This document shows, piece after piece, positions 15,526 to 25,440 of a stretch of DNA of 64,000 bases. The notes beneath the pieces are model-generated. The model worked only from the letters and a program-made list of their open reading frames with translations, searched no databases and had not been told where the DNA came from. The stretch lies in contig JAUNNZ010000001.1 in NCBI GenBank assembly GCA_030537315.1, positions 62,001 to 126,000 on the forward strand. The letters are read 5' to 3'. Source of the stretch: Bacteroidia bacterium. Lineage in GTDB: Bacteria; Bacteroidota; Bacteroidia; Bacteroidales; UBA932. Position 1 is the first letter of the stretch; every line of letters begins with the position of its first letter. Both the position numbers and the translations under genes were made by a program.

Positions 15526-17259
15526 CTATTTGACATCCAACCCGAGGTCGGTGACAAGATTCCTCACTTCCTCATTCCTGCTGATCAGGTCCTCCGCTTT
15601 CTCGGCCGGCATATATTTCTTTTCCTCCTGGGCTTCTTCAGGAACCACCGTAGGTTCAAGCCTTATCTTTCCGCAAGAGAGAATCTTGCTGAACTGGCTT
15701 TCCAGCGTCCTGAGGATACGTTCCTCTATCCACTTCTTCTGCGCCTCGTTGGTCACGGCAAACTCCACGACCTTAACCCCGGCATCCTCACGAATATTCA
15801 GCTTAGCGCTTGAAAGGGCATTCGACAGCCTCGGCTGCGCACTCTGCGCCGCCGCCAGTTCCTGCCACTTATCGGCAATCACATCATCACCAGGCAGCGC
15901 CTCAGCCTTCTCCACCTTTTCCTCAACCGGCTCAACCGAAATCTCCTCCTCATCCATCAGACTTGACAGGCTCAGCGAGGACGGTTTCCTCGGAGTTCTC
16001 TTCTGTTCAATCTTCACCTCTGTAGCGCCTGATTTGGCGACGGTGGTCGGGCCATCAGAACCGTGGCCGCCCGTGGCCACGTGAACGGGAGGGGCCCAAG
16101 CAGCCGCTTGGGAGGGATGAGCGGAGCGAAGTTCTGACTGGTCCGAGCTACCTCGACTATCAGGCGCTACAGACAAGAAAGATAATTTCATCAACGCATA
16201 TTCAATATGCAACCTCTGGTTTGCGGAATTGCGGTAACCCGCCTCACAGGCGGTGGTAACGCCCAAGGCATCATAAAGGAACTTCACGGAACAGCGTGAA
16301 GCCTGCTCCCTGTAGCGTGCCTTGAGAGAATCCGGAAGATCCAGAAGAGCATCAAGGCCGCCGGTGCGGCTGACAAGAAGGTCACGGAAATGAGAGCTCA
16401 GCGCAGTGACAAAATGAAGCGCGTTGAACCCCTTGCCCAGGATCTCGTCAAATGCAAGCAAAGCAGTGGCATAATCCCCGGCCAGAAACGCATCGACAAG
16501 TTTGAAGCTGTACTCATAATCAAGGACATTCAGGTTGCGGATAACATCGGCATAACGGATGTCATTCCCGCAGAAAGCCACTGTCTGGTCGAATATGGTA
16601 AGAGCATCGCGCATCGCGCCGTCAGCCTTCTGGGCGATGACGTGCAAAGACTCGGAATCGATCTTTATCCCCTCCTTGGACGCAATGTCAGAAAGATTGC
16701 GGACAATGTCAGGCACGCTGATACGGTTGAAATCATAGGTCTGGCAGCGGCTGAGGATCGTTGGGATGATCTTGTGCTTCTCTGTGGTCGCAAGTATGAA
16801 GATAGCGTGTGCAGGCGGTTCCTCAAGGGTCTTGAGGAATGCGTTGAATGCCGACTGCGTGAGCATGTGGACCTCGTCGATTATATAGACGGAATAACGG
16901 CCCACCTGGGGAGGTATCTGCACCTGCTCCATAAGGGCCTTGATGTCATCTACGCCGTTGTTTGACGCCGCATCAAGTTCGTGGATGCAATACGACCGCC
17001 CTTCCTGGAAACTCCTGCAGGATTCACACTCGCCACAAGGCTCCAGGTCGGCGCCGGGATTCGCACAGTTGATGGTCTTCGCGAAGATTCGCGCCGCGCT
17101 TGTCTTGCCGACACCGCGCGGGCCGCAGAAAAGATAGGCGTGCGCCAACTGGCCGCGCTGGATCGAATTCTTCAGTGTCTTTGCGATATTGTCCTGACCT
17201 ATGAGCGTCTCGAACGAATCCGGGCGATATTTTCTCGCTGATACTATATAATCTGACAT
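15526..17259 (-). CDS. dnaX: DNA polymerase III subunits gamma and tau
   Basis: DnaX is the clamp-loader ATPase of the replicative polymerase. The AAA+ part has Walker A 'GPRGVGKTS' (46-54), a zinc site in 'CGECESC', 'YIIDEVHML', and the sensor 'ILSRCQTYDF'. Domain III follows to about residue 360, then a Pro/Ser/Ala-rich linker and a C-terminal domain. The linker between about residues 362 and 413 is encoded by a palindromic DNA element (16019-16173) whose protein product is low in complexity. At 577 aa the length is ordinary. The ATG is 6 nt after a TAAATTTG promoter element; lptB follows. Confidence 0.96.
   Translation of the reverse strand: MSDYIVSARKYRPDSFETLIGQDNIAKTLKNSIQRGQLAHAYLFCGPRGVGKTSAARIFAKTINCANPGADLEPCGECESCRSFQEGRSYCIHELDAASNNGVDDIKALMEQVQIPPQVGRYSVYIIDEVHMLTQSAFNAFLKTLEEPPAHAIFILATTEKHKIIPTILSRCQTYDFNRISVPDIVRNLSDIASKEGIKIDSESLHVIAQKADGAMRDALTIFDQTVAFCGNDIRYADVIRNLNVLDYEYSFKLVDAFLAGDYATALLAFDEILGKGFNALHFVTALSSHFRDLLVSRTGGLDALLDLPDSLKARYREQASRCSVKFLYDALGVTTACEAGYRNSANQRLHIEYALMKLSFLSVAPDSRGSSDQSELRSAHPSQAAAWAPPVHVATGGHGSDGPTTVAKSGATEVKIEQKRTPRKPSSLSLSSLMDEEEISVEPVEEKVEKAEALPGDDVIADKWQELAAAQSAQPRLSNALSSAKLNIREDAGVKVVEFAVTNEAQKKWIEERILRTLESQFSKILSCGKIRLEPTVVPEEAQEEKKYMPAEKAEDLISRNEEVRNLVTDLGLDVK
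16019..16173. repeat. Palindromic element inserted in frame in the dnaX linker
   Basis: Perfect 15-nt arms (16019-16033 and 16159-16173, TCTGTAGCGCCTGAT and its complement) enclose a second, imperfect inverted pair (16047-16061 with 16131-16146) and a central hairpin with stem CCCAAG / CTTGGG (16095-16100, 16107-16112). The whole acts as a nested palindrome of about 155 nt. Its frame is open in dnaX and gives a Gly/Ser/Ala/Pro-rich peptide. Confidence 0.7.
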
Positions 17260-17265
17260 GGATTA

Positions 17266-17273
17266 CAAATTTA
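17266..17273 (-). promoter_or_regulatory. Promoter -7 element for dnaX
   Basis: TAAATTTG on the minus strand, 6 nt before the dnaX ATG and directly downstream of the GH43 stop codon. Such a short spacing would give an almost leaderless transcript. Confidence 0.5.
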
Positions 17274-17274
17274 G

Positions 17275-18627
17275 CTATTTTTTCTGATAGCTGACTTCAC
17301 TCACTGTCACTCCTTCCGTGGAAAGGATTGCAGGACGGAGTGCGAAGAAGCCCTGATAGTTGTTGTGATGCAAACCGGAAACGTCCTTTCCGCTCTCAGC
17401 CACGAGCCACTCTTCCCCATCGGAACTCTGTTCTATCGTCACAATGTTGTGGTCGTTGCGAATGCGCACCCAGGACTGACCCACAGGGCACTCCAGGCCG
17501 ATATTCGCCTTTTCGTTGTAGAAAAGGTACAGGCCGCCGCGGCAGCCTTCCGGAACATCGAATTTCGCCGAGAATTCATATGCCGTGTCCGGGGCGGTGA
17601 AGGTGGAAAGGCGGGCGCCGTTGAAGCCCCCCGCCCAGTCGGACCACATAAGCGGATTGGCGACATCACGCAGCGCGGCGAACTGCGCGCTGCCTTCAGC
17701 GTCCTCGGCAAAGTCGAGGCTTTCATCGGCAAGTTTCGGCCAGCCGTCCTCCGTCCACACGACAGACTCGATGATGGTTGTGCGGCCAAGGGTATGGTAG
17801 CCGTTCCTGTATGAATGATAGATTATATACCAGTTGCCGTCGGCATCGTCGAAGATGGTGCCGTGCCCCTTTGACCACCATTCCTCGTCTGCAGAATATG
17901 TATGCACGAGAGGATTGTACGGGCTGTTCTCCCACGGACCGAGCGCGGACTTGCTTCGGGCGACCACGACCATATGGCTGGTCGGAGGGCCTGCGGTACC
18001 GCCTTCCGCGGTGACGAGGTAGAACCAGCCGTCCTTCTGGAAAAGCTTAGGGGATTCCAGCCAGAATCCCTCCGTCTCCCATTCCTGAGGAAACTGCCAG
18101 CCGTCATAAAGCTTGCGGTCTTTCCCCGCTGCGGCAAGTCCGTCGTCGGTAAGTTCAACGCAGAAACCGTTGTTGGTATAAAGGTATTGCTTCCCGTCTT
18201 CCCCATAGACGTGGCCCGGATCTATGCCGTGGGCATCAAGGAGGACAGGATCGCTCCACGGGCCGTGAGGGTCGTCGGCCGTGACGACATAGTTCACGCC
18301 CGCGCTGGTAGGATAGTAGATGTAGAACTTGTCACCCACCTTGCAGATTTCAGGCGCGAAAATTGAATATTCCTGCTCGGCAGTGATACCGAAGGATATC
18401 GGTTCCCAGTTCACGAGGTCTGTTGAATGCCAGACTCTCAGTCCGGGATAATAGGTGAACGAGGAATTCGTCATATAGAAATCCTCCCCGTCACGTACAA
18501 TCGAAGGGTCAGGATAGTCTCCGGGGAACACAACTTTCTTAATGACAGCCGTTTGAGGAGTTTCGGAGCATGCCGTGGCGCAAAAAGCCAAAGCGATGCA
18601 CATTAGAGAAATCAAATAATTTTTCAT
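17275..18627 (-). CDS. Glycoside hydrolase family 43 lipoprotein
   Basis: This 450-aa lipoprotein (lipobox 'FCATAC', Cys20) carries a GH43 five-bladed propeller of the beta-xylosidase/alpha-L-arabinofuranosidase type. The catalytic base is Asp40 in 'YPDPS', the pKa-modulating Asp lies in 'GIDPGHV', and the general acid Glu is most likely in 'GFWLESPKLF'. Blade markers are 'FAPEICKVGDKFYIYYP' and 'KGHGTIFDDADGNWYIIYH'. A C-terminal beta-sandwich of about 130 residues follows, with 'GGLYLFYNEKANIGLE'. It is divergent from a CE15 esterase, which suggests joint attack on glucuronoarabinoxylan. Substrate specificity cannot be read from sequence, and no SusC/SusD pair is nearby. Confidence 0.9.
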   Translation of the reverse strand: MKNYLISLMCIALAFCATACSETPQTAVIKKVVFPGDYPDPSIVRDGEDFYMTNSSFTYYPGLRVWHSTDLVNWEPISFGITAEQEYSIFAPEICKVGDKFYIYYPTSAGVNYVVTADDPHGPWSDPVLLDAHGIDPGHVYGEDGKQYLYTNNGFCVELTDDGLAAAGKDRKLYDGWQFPQEWETEGFWLESPKLFQKDGWFYLVTAEGGTAGPPTSHMVVVARSKSALGPWENSPYNPLVHTYSADEEWWSKGHGTIFDDADGNWYIIYHSYRNGYHTLGRTTIIESVVWTEDGWPKLADESLDFAEDAEGSAQFAALRDVANPLMWSDWAGGFNGARLSTFTAPDTAYEFSAKFDVPEGCRGGLYLFYNEKANIGLECPVGQSWVRIRNDHNIVTIEQSSDGEEWLVAESGKDVSGLHHNNYQGFFALRPAILSTEGVTVSEVSYQKK

Positions 18628-18664
18628 ACCTTTATTTCTGCTTTCAGTATTGAGTGCAATTTAT

Positions 18665-18672
18665 CATTTTTG
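18665..18672 (+). promoter_or_regulatory. Weak promoter -7 candidate for CE15 gene
   Basis: CATTTTTG differs from TAnnTTTG at the first base, lies 23 nt before the CE15 ATG and has TTTC 19 nt upstream where TTTG is expected. Confidence 0.3.
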
Positions 18673-18695
18673 ATAGAAATTTACAACCACAAAAT

Positions 18696-20090
18696 ATGAA
18701 GAATATCATTAACACCCTAACGATTGCTGCGGCTCTGCTCTGCTTCAGCCAGATGGCTTCAGCCCAATTCCCCGGCATGCCGAAAGTCAACCGCGACAGC
18801 CTTGACAGGCTCACCAACGACAACCAGGAGCATATGATGAAGGAACTTGGACTGAAGGAGCTCCGTCCGGGCCGCGACGGCTACTCCACAGATCCCGCAA
18901 TCGGCGCGAACTATGACGAAACAATTGCCAACACATATCTCGTCTATCCGGACCCGCTCGTCACCGCAGACGGCCGCAAGGTCAAGAACGCCAGGATGTG
19001 GAACAAGGTCCGCAGACCGGAACTCATAAAGATTTTCGAAGACGAAGTGTACGGCCATATTCCTGACAATGTACCAAGCGTTACCTGGAAGGTGATGAAG
19101 CAGGAGAGGACGATGATAGGCGACGTCCCTTGCATCTCCCGCCAGCTCGCCGGAGTCGTGGACAACTCTTCGTATCCTGAAATCAGTGTCACCATCCAGG
19201 CCGATGTGGTCTGGCCGGAAAATGCAGAAGAGCCCGTTCCGGTAATCGTGGAATATGGCTTTGCGATGGGCAATTTCAACTTCGTCATCCCTGGAGCACC
19301 AGTCCGCAAGAACTGGAAGGAGCAGATAGTTGAGCGCGGCTGGGCCGCAGCCACCATCGTGCCTACTTCCTACCAGGCCGACGGCGGCCACGGACTCCGC
19401 GAAGGCATCATCGGCCTCTGCAACAAGGGCGGTTACCGCAAGCCCGGCGACTGGGGCAGCATCCGCGCCTGGGGATGGGGACTCTCACGCCTGATCGACT
19501 ATTTCGAGTCAGACCCTCACTTCGACGGCACCAAGGTGGCCATCGAAGGAAACTCACGCTACGGCAAGACCGCGCTCGTGAGCGCAGTGTTTGACGAGCG
19601 CGTAGCAAGCGCGTTCGCTTCTTCATCCGGCGCAGGCGGTGCAGCGCCATGGCGCCGCAACTGCGGTGAGACGCTCGAGAATCTCGCAGGTGCCGGCGAA
19701 AGCCACTGGATGTGCGGCAACTTCATAAAATATGCTGCCGACCCGCTCACCGCAGCCGACCTTCCGGTTGACCAGCACGAGCTCATCGCACTCATGGCAC
19801 CGCGCCCGGTGCTCATTTCCAGCGGCACTTTCAGCGCCGACAAATGGCAGGACCTCCTCGGAATGTACGCCAGCACGCTTATGGCATCACCTGTATATGA
19901 GCTCCTCGGCGCAGGCGGAATCACCCCTGAAATGTACCCGGGAGAAAACATATCCCTGTATCCAGGCACCAACGTCGGCCGTATGGAAGGCCGTCTGGCA
20001 TTCCGCCAGCATGACGGCGGCCACGAGCCGGGACCTAACTGGCCGTACTTCCTCGACCATTTCGCAAAATACGTGGTAAACAAGAAATAA
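18696..20090 (+). CDS. Secreted CE15-family glucuronoyl esterase
   Basis: The 464-aa product has a signal peptide ending near 'QMASA-QF' and an alpha/beta-hydrolase domain of carbohydrate esterase family 15, which splits ester bonds between 4-O-methyl-glucuronic acid of xylan and lignin alcohols. The nucleophile is Ser287 in 'EGNSRYGKTAL', a variant of the GCSRxGK motif. The family features 'SSGAGGAAPWRRNCGE', 'HWMCGNFIKYA', 'LPVDQHELIALMAPRPV' and 'HDGGHEPG' (His439 or His443) are present. I start at ATG 18696, where the signal peptide begins, rather than the open frame from 18654. The divergent GH43 gene supports a hemicellulose role. Confidence 0.88.
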   Translation: MKNIINTLTIAAALLCFSQMASAQFPGMPKVNRDSLDRLTNDNQEHMMKELGLKELRPGRDGYSTDPAIGANYDETIANTYLVYPDPLVTADGRKVKNARMWNKVRRPELIKIFEDEVYGHIPDNVPSVTWKVMKQERTMIGDVPCISRQLAGVVDNSSYPEISVTIQADVVWPENAEEPVPVIVEYGFAMGNFNFVIPGAPVRKNWKEQIVERGWAAATIVPTSYQADGGHGLREGIIGLCNKGGYRKPGDWGSIRAWGWGLSRLIDYFESDPHFDGTKVAIEGNSRYGKTALVSAVFDERVASAFASSSGAGGAAPWRRNCGETLENLAGAGESHWMCGNFIKYAADPLTAADLPVDQHELIALMAPRPVLISSGTFSADKWQDLLGMYASTLMASPVYELLGAGGITPEMYPGENISLYPGTNVGRMEGRLAFRQHDGGHEPGPNWPYFLDHFAKYVVNKK

Positions 20091-20102
20091 CTGCCTTCAC
20101 CG

Positions 20103-20864
20103 ATGAAAAAGTTCAAGGTCCTTGCACTGGCAATCATCCTTCTCCTGCCCGTTTCAGCATACGGGCAGGGAAAATTCTATACCCGCAAGGCAAGGCTTGA
20201 AGACTTCCCGGCAAAGACAACCAAAGTCGTAGCAATCGGAAATTCATTGCTTGAACTGAACCTGCGCGCCGAAGTCACGAGCCGGTGGTACCTTTCACCT
20301 TATGAGTTCTGCACTCCTGAAGACTATGAAAAGCTGAAGGATGACAGCAACTATTATTTCCTGCGCTTCGTGGCAGAGGACGGCATAGCATTCCTTCTTC
20401 TGGAGAAAGGCGGCAAGGAAGACGACAGCGACAGATTCAAAAGGACATTCGAGGTCATAAGGATACCTATCGCCAGCCTTGGCATTTCCTCGGGAAAGGA
20501 TGTGATCTATATGGGAGCCTTCATTGAAATCATCCAGGCCTATACTGAGAAAGCCATAAATTCCGATGCCACGGGATATTCCGGTCTCGAGACGTTCAAC
20601 GGCGGCAGCTGGAAGGGCAAATATGTCTATCTGAACCCGAGCGACGCCGATGACGCATTCGTCGAAAACGCTTCTGACGTACTGGTGCCGGTCTGCTTCG
20701 CCCCAGCCGAAGGCGGCCAGTGGTGCTATAAGATGGTGATTGATGCCGGCACACACGAACTCCGGTATTTCAGGAAGGCGAGGTTCCGCAAAGAGGGCGA
20801 CGGCGCCATATCGGAATCGGACATCAACTTATTTTCTTCAAAGGATGCGTTCATCGTTAGATAA
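20103..20864 (+). CDS. Secreted protein of unknown function
   Basis: A 253-aa protein with a clear signal peptide (cleavage near 'SAYG-QGKFYT') and a mostly beta mature part rich in charged residues. I do not recognise the family and see no catalytic motif. Phrases such as 'SRWYLSPYEFCTPEDYEKL' resemble uncharacterised Bacteroidales secreted proteins. It follows the CE15 gene by 12 nt and overlaps the O-methyltransferase start by 20 nt, so it may be co-transcribed with both. Confidence 0.7.
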   Translation: MKKFKVLALAIILLLPVSAYGQGKFYTRKARLEDFPAKTTKVVAIGNSLLELNLRAEVTSRWYLSPYEFCTPEDYEKLKDDSNYYFLRFVAEDGIAFLLLEKGGKEDDSDRFKRTFEVIRIPIASLGISSGKDVIYMGAFIEIIQAYTEKAINSDATGYSGLETFNGGSWKGKYVYLNPSDADDAFVENASDVLVPVCFAPAEGGQWCYKMVIDAGTHELRYFRKARFRKEGDGAISESDINLFSSKDAFIVR

Positions 20865-21483
20865 CTACCTCATATCCCATTCAAGTCTTCCGAACGAAGC
20901 TTTGGACTGGCTTGAGAAGCAGACCAACATCCGCACCAACTATCCGCGTATGCTGTCAGGCAGCGTGCAGGGTGAACTGCTGAAGATGCTGGTTGAGATG
21001 ACCGGTGCGAAGCGCGTCCTTGAGATAGGATCATTTACAGGTTATTCAGCCATCTGCCTGGCCAGTGGCCTGCCCGCAGACGGGCATCTGGATGCGCTGG
21101 AAATCAACGACGAACTGGAAGACCTTATGCGTGAAGGATGGGAAAAGGCAGGTGTCTCCGACAGGATCACGCTTCACATAGGCGACGCCGTCGAGACCAT
21201 AAAGTCTCTCGAAGGCCCTTTCGACTTCGTTTTCATAGATGCCAACAAGCGCCAGTACTGCGAATATTTCGACCTTGTGTTCCCGAAGCTCTCGCCGGGT
21301 GGCGTCATTGTAGCCGACGACGTCCTTTGGGACGGGAAAGTATACACGGAACCGGTCGCGCACGACGCGCAGACCGTCGGCCTGCTCAATTTCAATGACA
21401 AAATAAAAAACGACCCCCGCGTGGAGGTCGTTGTATTGCCGCTTCGCGACGGGCTTTCGATCATCCGATCTGTGAGCCGTTAG
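20845..21483 (+). CDS. O-methyltransferase, caffeoyl-CoA-type (family 3)
   Basis: A 212-aa SAM-dependent methyltransferase. SAM motif I is '[12 protein letters not shown]', an acidic residue follows in '[10 protein letters not shown]', and the metal-binding Asp positions fall in '[13 protein letters not shown]' and '[11 protein letters not shown]'. I chose ATG 20845 ([10 protein letters not shown]), because the 35 codons before it lie inside the upstream gene and do not look like protein. The substrate is unknown; homologues methylate small catechol-like compounds or remain uncharacterised. It ends by overlapping the convergent metG gene by 23 nt. Confidence 0.88.
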   Translation: MRSSLDNYLISHSSLPNEALDWLEKQTNIRTNYPRMLSGSVQGELLKMLVEMTGAKRVLEIGSFTGYSAICLASGLPADGHLDALEINDELEDLMREGWEKAGVSDRITLHIGDAVETIKSLEGPFDFVFIDANKRQYCEYFDLVFPKLSPGGVIVADDVLWDGKVYTEPVAHDAQTVGLLNFNDKIKNDPRVEVVVLPLRDGLSIIRSVSR

Positions 21484-23512
21484 TCAAAGCTTCCTGAGGG
21501 GTGATGAAGCGCATCTTGCCGTCGCCCTGCTTTGCCATCAGTATCATACCGTGGGACTCGATGCCCTTGATGGTGCGTGGCTTCAGGTTTGCAAGTATGC
21601 AGATCTGCTTGCCGAGCATATCTTCAGGGGAATAGTATTCGGCAATGCCGGATACGATGACCCTCTTGTCTATGCCTGTATCGATGGTAAGCTTGAGGAG
21701 CTTGTCTGTCTTAGGCACGCGCTCCGCCTCAAGGACGGTGGCCGTGCGGATGTCCATCTTCTCGAAATCCTCAAAGGTGCACTCTTCCTTCTGCGGCGCT
21801 ACCTGTTTTGCAGCCTCTGCCGCAGCGGCAGCCTCGCGCTCGGCGCGTATCCTGTCGAGACGCGCGAGCTGCGCATCGATGGCCGCATCCTCTATCTTGT
21901 TGAACAGAAGCGCTGCTTCGCCGATCTGGTGGCCCGCAGGGAGTATCTGCGGTCTGCCGAGCACGTTCCAGTCAAGCGGCGAACCGAGCATCTCGCGCAG
22001 GCGTGCGGCAGCGAACGGGGTGAAAGGCTCGAACGCTATGGCGAGGTCCGCGCATATCTGCAGAGATATGTTGAGGATGGTTGACACGCGGTCCATATCG
22101 GTCTTGGCGACCTTCCAAGGCTCCGTGTCTGACATATACTTGTTGCCGAGACGGGCGATGCCCATAGCATCCTTGAGGGCTTCGCGGAAATGGTAGCCTT
22201 CAATGTTGCGCTCAAGAGAAGCCTTGAGCTCGGGAATCTGGCTGAGGACCTCCTTGTCTATGTCTTCAAGCGATGAGGCGGCAGGAACCATACCTCCGAA
22301 ATATTTGTGGGTAAGGACGACGGCACGGTTCACGAAGTTGCCGAAGATGGCGACGAGTTCGCTGTTGTTGCGTGTCTGGAAATCCTTCCAGCTGAAATCG
22401 TTGTCCTTGGTCTCAGGTGCGTTTGCAGTCAGGACATATCGGAGGGCATCCTGCTGGCCCGGGAAGTCCTGGACATATTCGTGAGCCCAGACGGCCCAGC
22501 CGCGGGAAGTGGAGATCTTGTCGCCCTCCAGGTTGAGGAACTCGTTGGCAGGCACGTTTTCAGGCAGCACATATCCGCCATAGGCCTTGAGCATTGAAGG
22601 GAAGACGATGCAGTGGAAGACGATGTTGTCCTTTCCGATGAAGTGCACGAGCTTTGTGTCTTCAGACTTCCACCACTTCTCCCAATCGTTCGGAAGTAGT
22701 TCCTGTGTATTGGATATATAACCGATAGGAGCGTCGAACCAGACGTAGAGGACTTTGCCGTCGGCGCCTTCAACCGGCACCGGAACGCCCCAGTCGAGGT
22801 CACGGGTGACGGCGCGAGGCTGGAGACCTCCGTCAAGCCAGCTCTTCACCTGGCCATACACGTTCGGACGCCATTCCTTGTGGCCTTCGAGTATCCACTC
22901 GCGGAGCCACTGCTCATAATCTTCAAGAGGAAGATACCAGTGGGTGGTTTTCTTCTTTATCGGCTCCGCTCCGCTGAGCTTGCTCTTCGGGTTGATGAGT
23001 TCTTCAGGACTGAGGGTGGAACCGCATTTTTCGCACTGGTCGCCGTAGGCGCCCTCTGCACCGCATTTCGGGCAGGTGCCGACGATGTAGCGGTCGGCAA
23101 GGAAAGTCTTCGCCTCCGGGTCGTAGTACTGCTCCGACTCCCTGGTGATGAACTTGCCGTCGTCATAAAGCTTCCTGAAGAATTCGGAAGCATTCTTTGC
23201 GTGAACTTTCGACGATGTCCTTCCGTAGATATCGAAATTGATTCCAAGGTCCTTGAAGCTGTTGTCTATGATGTTGTGATATTTGTCGACGATGTCCTGA
23301 GGGGTGCAACCCTGCTGGCGGGCCTTGATGGTGATCGGCACGCCGTGCTCGTCGGAACCGCACACGTAAAGGACATCCTCACCTCTCATGCGGAGATATC
23401 TGACATAGATGTCGGCCGGCACGTAAACGCCGGCAAGGTGGCCGATGTGCACCGGTCCGTTGGCATATGGCAACGCGCAGGTCACCAGAGTTCTTTTGTA
23501 CTTCTTGTCCAT
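21461..23512 (-). CDS. metG: Methionyl-tRNA synthetase
   Basis: MetG charges tRNA-Met. The class I signature HIGH is at residues 22-25 ('PVHIGHLAG') and the KMSKS loop reads '[12 protein letters not shown]'. A knuckle with '[17 protein letters not shown]' binds zinc. After the anticodon-binding helices there is an Ala-rich linker and a C-terminal EMAP/Trbp111-like tRNA-binding domain ('[17 protein letters not shown]'). The 683-aa length is normal for the domain set. The ATG shares one base with the dnaG stop (TAATG). It is the last gene of a run DUF1015-recQ-dnaG-metG. Confidence 0.97.
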   Translation of the reverse strand: MDKKYKRTLVTCALPYANGPVHIGHLAGVYVPADIYVRYLRMRGEDVLYVCGSDEHGVPITIKARQQGCTPQDIVDKYHNIIDNSFKDLGINFDIYGRTSSKVHAKNASEFFRKLYDDGKFITRESEQYYDPEAKTFLADRYIVGTCPKCGAEGAYGDQCEKCGSTLSPEELINPKSKLSGAEPIKKKTTHWYLPLEDYEQWLREWILEGHKEWRPNVYGQVKSWLDGGLQPRAVTRDLDWGVPVPVEGADGKVLYVWFDAPIGYISNTQELLPNDWEKWWKSEDTKLVHFIGKDNIVFHCIVFPSMLKAYGGYVLPENVPANEFLNLEGDKISTSRGWAVWAHEYVQDFPGQQDALRYVLTANAPETKDNDFSWKDFQTRNNSELVAIFGNFVNRAVVLTHKYFGGMVPAASSLEDIDKEVLSQIPELKASLERNIEGYHFREALKDAMGIARLGNKYMSDTEPWKVAKTDMDRVSTILNISLQICADLAIAFEPFTPFAAARLREMLGSPLDWNVLGRPQILPAGHQIGEAALLFNKIEDAAIDAQLARLDRIRAEREAAAAAEAAKQVAPQKEECTFEDFEKMDIRTATVLEAERVPKTDKLLKLTIDTGIDKRVIVSGIAEYYSPEDMLGKQICILANLKPRTIKGIESHGMILMAKQGDGKMRFITPQEALTNGSQIG

Positions 23513-25440
23513 TATATGTTTTTCTTTTCTCTTCCCAGTTTCTGCTTGATCTTGCGCTGCGCGTTCTGGTAGCGGATAAGATCTTTCATCAGCGCCGTCT
23601 CATCTTCCGGAGCGGCCGTTTTCATTTCGGTCAGGATTCCGTTGATCCTGTCCTGGATGCGTTTCTCGGCATAGACCAGGATGGTCTTCGGCACGTTCGC
23701 GACCAGCCAGGACGGCACGGTCGTGAGCGCCTTCGCATAGTCACTGACCGTCAGCTGGTATTTCTCGGTGCTGAGTTCCGCCACGACGTCGGCCACGCGG
23801 CGGTCACTCGAGTTCAACAGGCCGGTGACGATTTCCTGCTGCGACAGCCCTTCGTCATACAGCGCCATATAAGCGTCGTAGGCATCGGCGTATGCCGAAT
23901 TTGCCAGGCGTGAGTCATCCCCGTCAAGGGCGGAGCGGATGAAATCCGCAACGGTCATCTTGTCATCCTCGAACCCGCTGTAGTACTCTGAGTCACTTTC
24001 AAAGTCCAGCGGCTCGCATCCGTATGTCAATATCAGATTGAGCAGATCCCGCTCGACCGGAGCGAGCGTCTTGTTTTCTTCCACCCAACCGGACTGCAAA
24101 GGTACAATTTCTTCCCGAAATTCCGGACGCGCATCGTCCTGCATCTTGCGGCGGCCCTTGTTGATACGTTCGAAAAGGATCGAAGATTCTATCCCGAACT
24201 TCTGGGCGGTCGCGTCAACATAGACGGAACGCTTGACAGCATCCGGAATCTCCGCAATCGTATCTGCTATATCATTGATGAGGTTCGCCTTTTTCAAAGG
24301 GTCGCCCGCGGCTTCGGCGAGCAGCAGGTCTGTCTTGAAGGCGATGAAATCCTTTTCGCCGCGGGCTATGTAATCCTGCACCTCGGCCAGGGTGTGCTGG
24401 CGGCAGAAGGAATCCGGGTCCTCGCCTTCCGGCAGGAGGACGACCTTGACGTTCAGGCCCTCGGCAAGGAAGAGGCCGAGGCCTCGGATGGCGGCATGAA
24501 TGCCCGCGGAGTCGCCGTCATACATGATGGTGGCATTCTCCGTGAACTTGTGGATGAGGCGCACCTGCTCCACCGTCAGGGACGTTCCGCAGGATGCGAC
24601 CACATTGGTGATGCCGAGCTGATGCATCATCACCATGTCGACGTTGCCCTCGACCAGTATGCACTTGTCCTGACGGGAAATCTCCGCCTTCGCGAAATAG
24701 ATTCCAAGGAGGTTGCGGCTCTTGACGTATATCTCCGTTTCCGGAGAGTTCACGTATTTCGCAGGATTGTCAGAACGGAGCGTACGGCCGCTGTATGCGA
24801 TGACGCGTCCGCTGACTGAATGGACGGGGAACATTACCCTCTCGCGGAACTTGTCGGTGATGCTGCCGTCCTCGTGCTGCACGGCGAGTCCGGCTGCAAG
24901 GAGGTATTCCATCTTGTAGCCGGCCGCGACAGCGGCATCGATAAGCGCGGTCTTGCCGCTCGGCGCCCAGCCGAGGCCGAACCGCGCGATGGTCGCATCT
25001 TCGAGGCCGCGCCTCTGGAAGTATGCGTAGCCTACGTTGCGTCCCTCTCCGCCCTCAAGTTGCTGTGCGAAGAATTTCTGCGCGAATTCCGACACAAGGA
25101 GAAGGCTCTCGCGCCTCTGGCGCATCGCGATATCCTCTGCGCTTTCCTCCTGTTCTACTATTTCGATATGATATTTGCGTGCAAGATACTGGAGAGCTTC
25201 GACGTATGTGCAATGTTCGTGCTCCATCACGAAGCCCACGGCAGTGCCCGCCTTGCCGCAGCCGAAGCACTTGTATATTCCCTTTGACGGGGTTACATAG
25301 AAAGACGGCGTCTTTTCGTTATGGAAGGGACAGCAGGCCACGAAACTGGCGCCACGCCGCTTGAGCGTGACGAAATCGCTCACCACGTCAGCGATCTGCG
25401 CGGTATCGAGTATGAGGTCAACTGTTTCTTGAGGGATCAC
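23512..25440 (-). CDS. dnaG: DNA primase, GTG start
   Basis: DnaG makes the RNA primers of replication. The N-terminal CHC2 zinc ribbon uses Cys37, His40, Cys58 and Cys61. The catalytic core has the RNAP basic motif and a TOPRIM domain with '[10 protein letters not shown]' and 'YDGDSAG'. The C-terminal region, which binds DnaB helicase, is helical. The start is GTG, which overlaps the recQ stop as GTGA; no better start exists upstream in frame. At 642 aa it is normal in length. Replication (dnaG), repair (recQ) and translation (metG) genes are joined in one unit. Confidence 0.96.
   Translation of the reverse strand: MIPQETVDLILDTAQIADVVSDFVTLKRRGASFVACCPFHNEKTPSFYVTPSKGIYKCFGCGKAGTAVGFVMEHEHCTYVEALQYLARKYHIEIVEQEESAEDIAMRQRRESLLLVSEFAQKFFAQQLEGGEGRNVGYAYFQRRGLEDATIARFGLGWAPSGKTALIDAAVAAGYKMEYLLAAGLAVQHEDGSITDKFRERVMFPVHSVSGRVIAYSGRTLRSDNPAKYVNSPETEIYVKSRNLLGIYFAKAEISRQDKCILVEGNVDMVMMHQLGITNVVASCGTSLTVEQVRLIHKFTENATIMYDGDSAGIHAAIRGLGLFLAEGLNVKVVLLPEGEDPDSFCRQHTLAEVQDYIARGEKDFIAFKTDLLLAEAAGDPLKKANLINDIADTIAEIPDAVKRSVYVDATAQKFGIESSILFERINKGRRKMQDDARPEFREEIVPLQSGWVEENKTLAPVERDLLNLILTYGCEPLDFESDSEYYSGFEDDKMTVADFIRSALDGDDSRLANSAYADAYDAYMALYDEGLSQQEIVTGLLNSSDRRVADVVAELSTEKYQLTVSDYAKALTTVPSWLVANVPKTILVYAEKRIQDRINGILTEMKTAAPEDETALMKDLIRYQNAQRKIKQKLGREKKNI

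Noticed and set aside
17273..17292. AGCTAT / ATAGCT hairpin at the end of the GH43 gene
   Set aside because: The stem is only 6 bp, AT-rich and not followed by a T-run in the direction of the gene, so I do not call it a terminator.
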